This document shows, piece after piece, positions 34,378-42,517 of a DNA stretch of 64,000 nucleotides. This DNA is from Hydrogenophaga palleronii_A (GTDB lineage Bacteria > Pseudomonadota > Gammaproteobacteria > Burkholderiales > Burkholderiaceae_C). The translations under genes were made by a program, and so were the position numbers. Under the pieces are notes generated by a model. It made no database searches and was not told the origin of the DNA. It was given only the letters and a program-made list of their open reading frames with translations. The stretch is taken from positions 124,001 to 188,000 of the forward strand of contig NZ_JAVDWU010000001.1 of the NCBI RefSeq assembly GCF_031457455.1, given 5' to 3'. Positions within the stretch are counted from its first letter, which is position 1, and each line of letters starts with the position of its first letter.

Positions 34378-35109
34378 ATGTTGAAAGCGCTGATTTTTGA
34401 TGTTGACGGCAGCCTGGCCGACACCGAGGCCCTGCACCTGGACGCTTTCAACCACGCGTTTGCCGAAGAGGGGCTGGACTGGAACTGGACCCCCGAGCAG
34501 TACACCCAACTGCTCGACATCTCTGGTGGCAAGGAGCGCATGCTTCACCACTGGCGCAGCATTCAACCCGACCTCAAGGAACTGCAGGGCGGCGCGGTGC
34601 GGGCCACCATCGACCGCTTGCACGAAATCAAGACGGCGTTCTATGAAAACGCGGTGAATGGCGGTGCCGTGTCATTGCGTCCCGGGGTGCTGGCCCTGAT
34701 GAACGAGGCACTCGAGCAGGGTCTGGCGCTGTCGATTGCCACCACTACTTCGCCGGTCAATGTGGCGGCGCTGCTGCGCCACGCCATCGGGGCCGACTGG
34801 CGCATGAACTTCGTGGCCATGGCAGACGCTTCCTCCGCCCCCATCAAGAAACCCCATCCACAGGTGTACCTGCGGGTGCTGGGCGACATGGGCCTGCCCG
34901 CCGACGCGTGCATCGCGTTTGAGGACTCTGCCAATGGCTTGCGCTCCGCCATGGGCGCGGGTCTGTCCACCGTGATCACGCCGACCAGTTTCACCCGTCA
35001 CCACCGCTTTCAGGGCGCGCTGCGTGTGGTGCCCGATCTGGCTGTGGTCAGCGTGTCGCGCCTGCGCGAATGGCTGGCGGCCGAGCCCGCACAGCGCGCT
35101 CGGGCCTGA
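34378..35109 (+). CDS. cbbY: CbbY-like HAD phosphatase
   Basis: A 243-residue HAD subclass IA phosphatase. It has the nucleophile motif FDVDGSLADTEALH (Asp8 and Asp10), the cap region, the TTTSPVNVAALLR Ser/Thr motif, KKPHPQVYLRVL and FEDSANGLRSAMGAG. CbbY homologues dephosphorylate xylulose-1,5-bisphosphate, an inhibitory RuBisCO misfire product, so it guards RuBisCO activity. It is the first gene of the cbb operon, 45 bp before cbbF. Because RuBisCO itself is not in the window, the gene may serve a cbbLS set located elsewhere. Confidence 0.9.
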   Translation: MLKALIFDVDGSLADTEALHLDAFNHAFAEEGLDWNWTPEQYTQLLDISGGKERMLHHWRSIQPDLKELQGGAVRATIDRLHEIKTAFYENAVNGGAVSLRPGVLALMNEALEQGLALSIATTTSPVNVAALLRHAIGADWRMNFVAMADASSAPIKKPHPQVYLRVLGDMGLPADACIAFEDSANGLRSAMGAGLSTVITPTSFTRHHRFQGALRVVPDLAVVSVSRLREWLAAEPAQRARA

Positions 35110-35153
35110 AGGGCGTTCTCTTTTTTTTTCACCTTTGGCAGTGCCCATCCACC

Positions 35154-36326
35154 ATGACCACACGACGCCGTTTCACCCTCACTCAGTACCTGATCGAGCA
35201 GCGCCGCCGCTTTCCGTCGGCCAGCGGGGACTTCAACGCCCTGGTGCTCGACGTGGCGCTGGCCTGCAAGGCCATAGCGCGCTCGGTGGCCTTTGGTGAA
35301 CTCACCGGCGTGCTGGGCAACCCGGTCGTGGATGTGGCCACCAGCCTGAACGTGCAGGGCGAAGAGCAGAAGCGCCTGGACGTCATCAGCAACGAGTACT
35401 TCACCCAGATGACCGAATGGGGTGGTCATCTGGCGGGCATGGCATCTGAAGAGATGGACGAGCCCTACCAGATCCCCGACACCTTGCAGCGTGGCAAGTA
35501 CATGCTGGTGTTCGACCCGCTGGACGGCTCCAGCAACATCGATGTCAATGTCACGGTGGGCAGCATCTTCAGCATCTTGCGTGCGCCACAGGAGGTCATT
35601 GACAGCGGTCGCGACGTGGTCGAAGCCGACTTCCTGCAACCTGGCGCGCAGCAACTGGCTGCTGGTTACGCGCTCTATGGCCCCACCACCATGCTGGTGC
35701 TCACGGTGGGCAACGGCGTGGCGGGTTTCACGCTCGATCCCAACCTGGGCCAGTTCATGCTCACCCACCCGAACATGACCGTGCCCGAAGACACGCAGGA
35801 GTTCGCCATCAACGCCTCCAACAGCCGCTTCTGGGAGGCGCCTGTGAAGCGCTACGTGGACGAATGCCTGGCCGGCAAGACCGGCCCGCGTGGCAAGGAC
35901 TTCAACATGCGCTGGATCGCCAGCATGGTGGCCGAAGCCCACCGCATCCTCATGCGCGGCGGCGTGTTCATGTATCCGCGCGACAACAGGCCCCCCCCGA
36001 ACGATGCTGCGCATCGACTCCCCCCAGGGGGCGACCTGCTTGGGAGCGGCCCGGCGCAGGTCAGGACGCCGGGCAATCCTGGCCGGCTGCGCCTGCTCTA
36101 TGAGGCCAACCCGGTAGGCATGCTCATCGAACAGGCGGGCGGGCGCGCGAGTACCGGTCGCGAGCCCATGCTGAAAGTCAGGCCCTCCGGCTTGCACCAA
36201 CGCATCGGCCTGGTGTTCGGGTCAAAGAACGAGGTGGAGCGCATCGAGCGCTACCACGCCGAGCCACAAGCCTTCAAAGACGAACGCAATCCACTGTTTG
36301 CGGAGCGCTCGCTTTTCAGGGATTGA
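35154..36326 (+). CDS. cbbF: Class 1 fructose-1,6-bisphosphatase of the CBB operon, with an internal repeat insertion
   Basis: A 390-residue FBPase that regenerates fructose-6-phosphate in the CBB cycle. Family blocks include EWGGHLAGMASEEMD, FDPLDGSSNIDVNVTVG (the metal site) and RYVDECLAGKTGPRGKDFNMRWIASMVAEAHRI. Residues 280-308 form a 29-residue stretch (PPPNDAAHRLPPGGD...PGN) where the second FBPase at 60.8 kb has only EPEK. That stretch is coded by 87 bp (35991-36077) that match the palindromic repeat family. The reading frame continues to PGRLRLLYEANPVGML, so the protein may still fold with a surface loop. The start ATG at 35154 gives MTTRRRFTLTQYLIEQ, overlapping nothing. Confidence 0.88.
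   Translation: MTTRRRFTLTQYLIEQRRRFPSASGDFNALVLDVALACKAIARSVAFGELTGVLGNPVVDVATSLNVQGEEQKRLDVISNEYFTQMTEWGGHLAGMASEEMDEPYQIPDTLQRGKYMLVFDPLDGSSNIDVNVTVGSIFSILRAPQEVIDSGRDVVEADFLQPGAQQLAAGYALYGPTTMLVLTVGNGVAGFTLDPNLGQFMLTHPNMTVPEDTQEFAINASNSRFWEAPVKRYVDECLAGKTGPRGKDFNMRWIASMVAEAHRILMRGGVFMYPRDNRPPPNDAAHRLPPGGDLLGSGPAQVRTPGNPGRLRLLYEANPVGMLIEQAGGRASTGREPMLKVRPSGLHQRIGLVFGSKNEVERIERYHAEPQAFKDERNPLFAERSLFRD
35991..36077. repeat. Palindromic repeat inserted in-frame within cbbF
   Basis: An 87-bp segment with a run of C, a palindromic core CTCCCCCCAGGGGGCG, then GACCTGCTTGGGAGCGGCCC. The reverse complement of the repeat at 15757-15830 has the closely similar series CCCCCCAGAGGGGC, GACC, TTGCTTGGGG, GCGGCCC in the same order and spacing. 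The other FBPase in this window has four codons at this point, so I infer an insertion with a net gain of 25 codons. It sits in an exposed-looking loop between GGVFMYPRDNR and PGRLRL. Confidence 0.75.
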
Positions 36327-36331
36327 CCGAA

Positions 36332-36425
36332 CACCCCCGCGCCGCCTTCGGCGTCACCCCCTCGAGGGGGCGGCACTGGCGGCCAGGCAAAGCCGGTTCC
36401 GCGGTGCCCTTGGCTGGACTTCCCG
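36332..36425. repeat. Palindromic repeat in the cbbF-cbbP gap
   Basis: A GC-rich element with ACACCCCCGCGCCGCC, core ACCCCCTCGAGGGGGCGG and a tail CAAAGCCGGTTCCGCGG followed by TGGACTTCCC. The tail is shared with the elements at 37347 and 49921. It occupies most of the 132-bp gap downstream of the cbbF stop and would form a stable hairpin in the operon mRNA. There is no T-run, so it is probably not a terminator. Confidence 0.75.
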
Positions 36426-36458
36426 CCTCTCGAACGGTTTCATTTTTTGGAGAAATGC

Positions 36459-37346
36459 ATGTCTGAGCGCCACCCCATCATCGCCATCACGGGTTCCAGT
36501 GGAGCGGGAACGTCCACCGTCACCCGCACGTTCGAGAACATCTTCCGGCGCGAAGGCGTCACGGCTGCCGTCATTGAGGGCGACAGCTTCCACCGCTACG
36601 ACCGCAAGCAGATGAAGGTCAAGGCCGCCGAGGCCGAGGCGAACGGCAATCAGAACTTCAGCCACTTTGGCGCTGAAGCCAACCTGTTCGAAGAAATCGA
36701 GACCCTGTTTCGCACCTACAGCGAAACCGGCCAGGGCCGCAGTCGCAAATACCTGCACAACGCAGAGGAAGCCGCGCCCTACAAGCAGGACCCGGGCACC
36801 TTCACTGCCTGGGAAGATCTGCCTGCGGGCACCGACATGCTGTTTTACGAAGGCCTGCACGGCGCGGTGGTCACGCCCGAGGTCAATGTGGCGCAGTACC
36901 CGGACCTGCTGGTGGGCGTGGTGCCCGTGATCAACCTGGAGTGGATTCAGAAGCTCTGGCGCGACAAGAACATGCGTGGCTACAGCGCCGATGCGGTGAC
37001 CGACACCATCCTGCGTCGCATGCCGGACTACGTGCACTACATCACCCCGCAGTTCCAGCACACGCACGTGAACTTCCAGCGCGTACCCATCGTGGACACC
37101 AGCAACCCCTTCGTGGCCCGCGACGTGCCCACCGCCGACGAGAGCATGGTGGTGATCCGCTTCGCCAAACCCAAGGGCATCGATTTCCAGTACCTGCTCA
37201 GCATGGTGCACGGTTCCATGATGAGTCGCGCCAACACCATCGTGGTGCCGGGCGGAAAGATGGAACTGGCCATGCAGCTCATCTTTACGCCGTTTATCTG
37301 GCGCATGGTGGAACGCAAGAAGCAGTACGCCCCCCGCGTCGGCTGA
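36459..37346 (+). CDS. cbbP: Phosphoribulokinase
   Basis: A 295-residue ATP-dependent kinase that makes ribulose-1,5-bisphosphate, the CBB-specific step before RuBisCO. The P-loop is GSSGAGTSTV near residues 12-21. Next come VIEGDSFHRYDRKQMK, HFGAEANLF, the proteobacterial-type RKYLHNAEEAAPYKQDPGTFTAWE block and FYEGLHGAVV. The ATG at 36459 has GGAG 6 bp upstream and gives MSERHPIIAITGSSG. It lies between two palindromic repeats in the cbb operon. Presence of a complete PRK strongly supports autotrophy even though RuBisCO is not in view. Confidence 0.96.
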   Translation: MSERHPIIAITGSSGAGTSTVTRTFENIFRREGVTAAVIEGDSFHRYDRKQMKVKAAEAEANGNQNFSHFGAEANLFEEIETLFRTYSETGQGRSRKYLHNAEEAAPYKQDPGTFTAWEDLPAGTDMLFYEGLHGAVVTPEVNVAQYPDLLVGVVPVINLEWIQKLWRDKNMRGYSADAVTDTILRRMPDYVHYITPQFQHTHVNFQRVPIVDTSNPFVARDVPTADESMVVIRFAKPKGIDFQYLLSMVHGSMMSRANTIVVPGGKMELAMQLIFTPFIWRMVERKKQYAPRVG

Positions 37347-37425
37347 CGCCGCCACCCCCCACTGGGGGGCAACGCGAGTGGCCCGGCGAAGCCGGTTCCA
37401 CCGCGTTCTGGATGGACTTCCCTTC
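37347..37425. repeat. Palindromic repeat in the cbbP-cbbT gap
   Basis: It starts directly after the cbbP stop codon (CGCCGCCACC), with core CCCCCCACTGGGGGGC and tail GCGAAGCCGGTTCCACCGCG then TGGACTTCCC. It shares its tail with the repeat at 36332. The 98-bp gap between cbbP and cbbT is largely this element, leaving a short ribosome-site region before 37445. Confidence 0.75.
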
Positions 37426-37444
37426 TCTCTTCCGAGGACGCTGT

Positions 37445-39469
37445 ATGCAGAACCCTTCCCCCGAACTCGCCCGCCAGATGGCCAATGCCATCCGCATGCT
37501 TGCCGTCGATGCCGTTGAAAAAGCCAAGTCCGGCCACCCCGGCGCGCCCATGGGCATGGCCGACATCGCCGAGGTGCTGTGGAACCGCCACCTCAAACAT
37601 AATCCGGCCAACCCGCGCTGGCCCGACCGCGACCGTTTCGTGCTGTCCAACGGCCACGGCTCGATGCTGATCTACGCGCTGCTGCACCTGACGGGCTACG
37701 ACCTGCCGATGAGCGAGCTGAAGAACTTCCGCCAGCTGCACAGCAAGACGGCGGGCCACCCCGAGGTGGGCATCACCCCCGGTGTGGAAACCACCACCGG
37801 ACCGCTGGGCCAGGGCATCAGCAACGCGGTGGGCATGGCGCTGGCCGAGAAGCTGCTGGCGCAGGAATTCAACCGCGAAGACGAAGGCGTCAGCCACCGC
37901 ATCGTTGACCACCACACTTACGCTTTCCTGGGCGACGGTTGCATGATGGAAGGCATCAGCCACGAGGCCTGCGCGCTGGCAGGCACGCTGCGCCTCTCGA
38001 AGCTGGTGGCCTTCTACGATGACAACGGCATCTCCATCGACGGTCACGTCGAAGGCTGGTTCACCGACGACACCCCCAAGCGCTTCGAGGCCTACGGCTG
38101 GCATGTGATCCCCGACGTGGACGGGCACAATCCCGCCGCCATCGAAGCCGCGCTGGTGGAGGCGAAGAAGCAGGGCGCGCTGCCCCACGGCAAGCCCACG
38201 CTGATCTGCTGCAAGACCGTGATCGGCATGGGCTCACCCAACAAAGCCGGCACGCACGACGTGCACGGTGCCGCGCTCGGTGCCGCCGAGGTGGCAGCCA
38301 CCCGTGAGCAACTGGGCTGGACGGCGTCACCGTTCGACATCCCGGACGAGATCGCCACCGCCTGGAACGCCGTGGAGCGTGGCGCCGCAGCCGAACGCGC
38401 CTGGCGCCATCGCTTCGAGGCCTACCGCACACAGTACCCGCTGGAAGCGGCCGAGTTCGAACGCCGCATGGCCGGTGATCTGCTCCCCGCATTTGCCGAC
38501 AAACTGCCCGAAGTGCTGGAAGCCATCGCTGCCAAAGCCGACGCCTTCGCCACCCGCAAGGCCAGCCAGAATGCGCTCGATGTACTGGCCCCGCTGGTGC
38601 CTGAGTTCTTCGGTGGCAGCGCCGACCTGACCGGATCCAATCTCACCAACTTCAAGGGTTGTGTGAAGGCCGGCCGCGACGCCTGGGGCAACCACATGAG
38701 CTACGGTGTGCGCGAATTCGGCATGGCGGCCATCATGAACGGCATGGCGCTGCATGGCGGCTTCATCCCGTATGGCGGCACCTTCCTCACCTTCAGCGAC
38801 TATTCGCGCAACGCCATCCGTATGGCGGCCTTGATGAAGCTGCGGGTGATCCATGTGTTCACGCATGACAGTATCGGTCTGGGCGAAGACGGTCCCACTC
38901 ACCAGAGCGTGGAGCACATCCCCAGCCTGCGCATCGTGCCCGGGATGGACGTGTGGCGCCCGGCCGATGGCCTGGAAACGGCGGTGGCCTGGGCATGTGC
39001 CATCGAGCGCCGCGACGGACCCAGCGCGTTGTGCCTGTCGCGCCAGAACCTGCCCCGCCTGACCGATGCGGCCATGGCGAACCGGGTGCGCCAGGGTGGC
39101 TATGTGCTGGCTGAAGAGGCGAACCCCGTGGCAGTGATTGTGGCCACAGGGTCCGAGACCTCGCTCGCCATGGAGGCCCACCGGGTGCTGGCAGCCGAAG
39201 GCATTGCCACCCGCGTGGTCTCCATGCCCTGCACCAATGTGTTCGATCGCCAGCCGCTGGCCTACCAGCATGGCGTGCTTCCGCTCAACCTGCCGGCGGT
39301 GGCGGTGGAAGCCGCCCACCCGGATTTCTGGCGCAAGTATGTGGGTTGCACGGGCGCGGTGGTCGGCATATCGAGCTTTGGTGAATCCGCTCCGGCCAAG
39401 GATCTGTACGAACACTTCGGCATCACTGTGCGCAAAGTGGTCGAGGCGGTGAAAGGTCTGCTCGCATGA
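37445..39469 (+). CDS. cbbT: Transketolase
   Basis: A 674-residue thiamine-diphosphate enzyme moving two-carbon units in the CBB regeneration phase. It has KAKSGHPGAPMGMADIAEVLW at the start, TTGPLGQGISNAVGMALAEK, the cofactor motif GDGCMMEGISHE...FYDDNGISIDG, and DSIGLGEDGPTHQSVEHI in the central domain. The length is normal. The ATG at 37445 is chosen over an open frame that extends far upstream through cbbP. It is fourth in the cbb operon. Confidence 0.96.
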   Translation: MQNPSPELARQMANAIRMLAVDAVEKAKSGHPGAPMGMADIAEVLWNRHLKHNPANPRWPDRDRFVLSNGHGSMLIYALLHLTGYDLPMSELKNFRQLHSKTAGHPEVGITPGVETTTGPLGQGISNAVGMALAEKLLAQEFNREDEGVSHRIVDHHTYAFLGDGCMMEGISHEACALAGTLRLSKLVAFYDDNGISIDGHVEGWFTDDTPKRFEAYGWHVIPDVDGHNPAAIEAALVEAKKQGALPHGKPTLICCKTVIGMGSPNKAGTHDVHGAALGAAEVAATREQLGWTASPFDIPDEIATAWNAVERGAAAERAWRHRFEAYRTQYPLEAAEFERRMAGDLLPAFADKLPEVLEAIAAKADAFATRKASQNALDVLAPLVPEFFGGSADLTGSNLTNFKGCVKAGRDAWGNHMSYGVREFGMAAIMNGMALHGGFIPYGGTFLTFSDYSRNAIRMAALMKLRVIHVFTHDSIGLGEDGPTHQSVEHIPSLRIVPGMDVWRPADGLETAVAWACAIERRDGPSALCLSRQNLPRLTDAAMANRVRQGGYVLAEEANPVAVIVATGSETSLAMEAHRVLAAEGIATRVVSMPCTNVFDRQPLAYQHGVLPLNLPAVAVEAAHPDFWRKYVGCTGAVVGISSFGESAPAKDLYEHFGITVRKVVEAVKGLLA

Positions 39470-39495
39470 CATTCCCCCTAAAACGGTGAGCTGCC

Positions 39496-40167
39496 GTGAA
39501 CAACCGATTCGACCTCATCCTCTTCGACCTCGACGGCACGCTGATCGAGACCGCGCCCGAGATTGCCGATGCGGTCAACGACACGCTGGAGGCTTTTGAC
39601 CGCCCGTCCATCAGCCAGCAGCAGGTCAATCACTGGATCGGCCACGGCACACGGGCGCTGCTGATCTCGGCACTGGCCTTCACCGACAAGAGCACAACCG
39701 AAGCGGTGCGAAAGAGTGCGAGCTTTTCACGCATTGAAGCCGCCTTTGGCGTGCACTACCAGAAGCGCTGCGGCACGCGCAGCCATCTCTACCCCCATGT
39801 GAGGGAAGCCTTGCAGACCTTGCACGATCGCGGTGTGAAGCTGGCGGTGGTCACCAACAAGGAGCAGCGCTACACCCAGGCTGTGCTCGATGCGCACCAA
39901 CTCACGCCGCTGTTTGCTCGCGTCATCAGCGGTGACACCTTTCCGCTGAAGAAGCCTGACCCCATGGGCGTTCACGACTGCCTGCATCACTTCCTCATCC
40001 GTGGCGAACGTGCGCTGTTCGTGGGCGACTCATCCATCGACGTCGCCACGGCGCGCAATGCGGGTGTGGCCGTGTGGGCACTGCCCTATGGCTACAACAT
40101 GGGCCAACCCATCGAAAGGGCCCATCCCGACCGCGTGATCACCGATTTCTCCGCCCTCATTGCTTGA
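39496..40167 (+). CDS. cbbZ: Phosphoglycolate phosphatase
   Basis: A 223-residue HAD subclass IA phosphatase removing phosphate from 2-phosphoglycolate, the toxic product of RuBisCO oxygenation. The nucleophile motif is ILFDLDGTLIETAPEIADAVN (Asp11 and Asp13). VVTNKEQRYTQAVLD, KKPDPMGVHDCL and FVGDSSIDVATARNAG follow. It starts with GTG at 39496 after a GGTGAG ribosome site, 26 bp after cbbT. With cbbY and cbbZ both present, the operon carries two RuBisCO repair or salvage phosphatases without RuBisCO itself. Confidence 0.92.
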   Translation: MNNRFDLILFDLDGTLIETAPEIADAVNDTLEAFDRPSISQQQVNHWIGHGTRALLISALAFTDKSTTEAVRKSASFSRIEAAFGVHYQKRCGTRSHLYPHVREALQTLHDRGVKLAVVTNKEQRYTQAVLDAHQLTPLFARVISGDTFPLKKPDPMGVHDCLHHFLIRGERALFVGDSSIDVATARNAGVAVWALPYGYNMGQPIERAHPDRVITDFSALIA

Positions 40168-40185
40168 ACCCACCGAAGGAACCCC

Positions 40186-41223
40186 ATGGCCCTCATCGCC
40201 CTGCGTCAACTGCTCGACCACGCCGCCGAAAACCACTACGGCGTGCCTGCTTTCAACGTCAACAACCTGGAGCAGATCCAGGCCATCATGCAGGCCGCCG
40301 ATGCCAGCAACGCGCCGGTGATCCTGCAGGCCAGTGCGGGTGCGCGCAAGTACGCCGGTGAACCCTTTCTGCGCAAGATGGTGGAAGCGGCGATCGAGAT
40401 GTACCCGCACATTCCCATCGTCATGCACCAGGACCACGGCGCCACACCTGCGGTGTGCCAGCAGTCCATCCGCAGCGGGTTCAGCAGCGTGATGATGGAC
40501 GGCTCCCTGATGGAAGACGCCAAGACACCTGCGAGCTACGAGTACAACGTGGCCGTGACGCGCGAGGTGGTGAAGTTCTCGCATGCCGTGGGCGTGTCGG
40601 TGGAAGGCGAGCTCGGTTGCCTGGGCTCGCTGGAAACCGGTGAGGCCGGCGAGGAAGACGGCGTCGGCGCGGAAGGGCAACTCACGCACGACCAGATGCT
40701 GACCGATCCCCGGCAAGCGAAAGACTTTGTGGCACAAACCGGCGTGGACGCGCTGGCCATTGCCATCGGTACCAGCCACGGTGCCTACAAATTCACCCGG
40801 CCGCCCACCGGCGACATCCTGGCCATGGACCGCATCGTCGCCATTCACCGTGCCATCCCCAACACCCACCTGGTCATGCACGGATCGAGCAGCGTGCCAC
40901 AGGAATGGCTGGCCATCATTCGTGAACATGGCGGTGAGATCAAGGAAACCTACGGCGTGCCGGTGGAAGAGATCGTGCGCGGTATCCAAAGCGGTGTGCG
41001 CAAGGTCAACATCGACACCGACATTCGTCTGGCCATGACCGGCGCCATGCGACGCACCATGGCGAAGAACCCGGGCGAGTTCGATCCGCGCAAGTTCTTC
41101 AAGGATGCGACCCTGGCCGCCAAGGACATCTGCCAAGCCCGTTTCCAGGCCTTCGGCTGCGCCGGCATGGCCGGCAAGATCGTGCCCTTGCCGCTGGAGA
41201 AGATGATTCCGCGCTACGCCTGA
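40186..41223 (+). CDS. cbbA: Class II fructose-bisphosphate aldolase
   Basis: A 345-residue zinc-dependent aldolase of the CbbA type, joining triose phosphates to fructose- or sedoheptulose-bisphosphate. Zinc and active-site blocks are YGVPAFNVNNLEQIQAIM, HIPIVMHQDHGATPAVCQQSI, VSVEGELGCLGSLETGEAGEEDGVG, AIAIGTSHGAYKF and VMHGSSSVPQEW. It is the last recognised gene of the operon, 18 bp after cbbZ. It converges on the hydrolase-LuxR gene, 47 bp away, with no obvious intrinsic terminator. Confidence 0.95.
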   Translation: MALIALRQLLDHAAENHYGVPAFNVNNLEQIQAIMQAADASNAPVILQASAGARKYAGEPFLRKMVEAAIEMYPHIPIVMHQDHGATPAVCQQSIRSGFSSVMMDGSLMEDAKTPASYEYNVAVTREVVKFSHAVGVSVEGELGCLGSLETGEAGEEDGVGAEGQLTHDQMLTDPRQAKDFVAQTGVDALAIAIGTSHGAYKFTRPPTGDILAMDRIVAIHRAIPNTHLVMHGSSSVPQEWLAIIREHGGEIKETYGVPVEEIVRGIQSGVRKVNIDTDIRLAMTGAMRRTMAKNPGEFDPRKFFKDATLAAKDICQARFQAFGCAGMAGKIVPLPLEKMIPRYA

Positions 41224-41270
41224 GTCGCCGCCGTGGCGACCCTCGCCACTGCTTGGGGGCAAGCGGGCAA

Positions 41271-42359
41271 TCAGTGCTTTCGGTCGAGCACGCGCACGAT
41301 CACCTCAGCCCGCGAGTGCACGCCCAGCTTGTCGAAGATGCTTGACACCTGGTTGCGCACCGTCTTGTCGCTCTTGTTCAACTGCCGCGCAATGGCCGCG
41401 TTGTCCAAGCCGAGGGCCACGAGATGCAACACCTCGCGTTCGGCCGGTGTCAGTGCGGCATCACCGTTGTCGTGCGTGGACTCGGCCGCAGCGGTGCCCA
41501 GAAATGTGCGGAGCTCATCCAGGAAGGCGGGCCACGCTGGTTCGGTGTCGAGCAGCACGTGGTTGTCGCTCTTCAGTGCAACGAAGCGTGCCCCTGGTAT
41601 CAGCGCTGCCAGCCGCAGCCCTTCGTCGAAAGGCACGCGCGCATCACCCCGCGCATGCAGCACCAGTGTGGGTACGCGCAACTGGCGCGCAAGCTCGGTC
41701 ACGTCGACGCGGTGGAACGCTTCCAGCGTGCGCGCGGCGTTCTCGGGACTGGCGGTCAGGCGCTCGAGTTCGTTCCACCACTGGTGCTGCGCCGGCGTGC
41801 CGCCAGGAATGAACTGGTTGGTGAACACCTGCCGGAAGGCATGGTTGTCCCGTCCCCAGCCCAGGCGAATCAGGTTGACCAGGGTCTCGGCCTCCAGCCG
41901 CTCGGCGTCGCTGGTGGCACGCTCCAGCGCACCTCGCGCATAGGCACCCGGCAGCACCAGATGCGATACCTTGTCCGGGTGGCGCACCGCATAGGCGATG
42001 GCCACGGCGCCACCTTGCGACATGCCGATCAGCGGAAAACGGCGCAAGCCCATGCTGTCGACCACGGCTTCGAGGTCGCCCACCCAGGCATCGAGCGAGA
42101 AGTCGGCCACCGCACTGTCGGACAGACCACAGCCCCGCTGGTCGTAGCAGATGTAGTGGTGGTCGCGCGAGAGTTCGGTCAGCCAGGGTCGCCAGACAGG
42201 GCTGTGCAGATCGTGTTCAACGTGGCTGAGCCAATGCGCTGCACGCAGCAGCGGTGGGCCTGAACCGATGGACGAGATGGCGATGCGGGTGCCGTCCGGC
42301 GCGTTGCAGAAACGCAGGCGCTGTCGCGGGATCGAGGGCGGACTCGGAACGGCGGGCAT
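41271..42359 (-). CDS. Alpha/beta hydrolase fused to a LuxR-type DNA-binding domain
   Basis: A 362-residue two-domain protein. The N-terminal alpha/beta hydrolase (about 15-285) has an HW-type oxyanion region, the nucleophile elbow GMSQGG (Ser114), an acid near GDARVPF (about Asp239) and a His in SDNHVLL. The C-terminal 65 residues are a LuxR helix-turn-helix (LTPAEREVLHLVALGLDNAAIARQLNKSDKTVRNQVSSIFDKLG). Such fusions are thought to couple binding or cleavage of a small ligand to transcription, but the ligand is unknown. The gene is divergent from the diiron-protein gene across 158 bp, which makes that gene its most likely target. Confidence 0.85.
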   Translation of the reverse strand: MPAVPSPPSIPRQRLRFCNAPDGTRIAISSIGSGPPLLRAAHWLSHVEHDLHSPVWRPWLTELSRDHHYICYDQRGCGLSDSAVADFSLDAWVGDLEAVVDSMGLRRFPLIGMSQGGAVAIAYAVRHPDKVSHLVLPGAYARGALERATSDAERLEAETLVNLIRLGWGRDNHAFRQVFTNQFIPGGTPAQHQWWNELERLTASPENAARTLEAFHRVDVTELARQLRVPTLVLHARGDARVPFDEGLRLAALIPGARFVALKSDNHVLLDTEPAWPAFLDELRTFLGTAAAESTHDNGDAALTPAEREVLHLVALGLDNAAIARQLNKSDKTVRNQVSSIFDKLGVHSRAEVIVRVLDRKH

Positions 42360-42517
42360 GCGCCATTGTCGCGCGCCTGGGTCTCAGGTCCCATGCCCTT
42401 GCCAGCGCGCTGTCGCCTTGCTGGGGGATATGGGACATCCGCCTCATGCGGGAATGCCTGCAGAGGTGAATGCTTGATGCACGTCGATTTGACGGATGCA
42501 ACTTGAGAGGAACCACC

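Noticed and set aside
36941..39469. A long N-terminal extension of transketolase
   Set aside because: It is an alternative-frame reading of cbbP plus the palindromic repeat; the enzyme start at 37445 gives a normal length.
41224..41270. A further palindromic repeat after cbbA
   Set aside because: The short gap has a few GC-rich matches but not the core palindrome or the shared tail.
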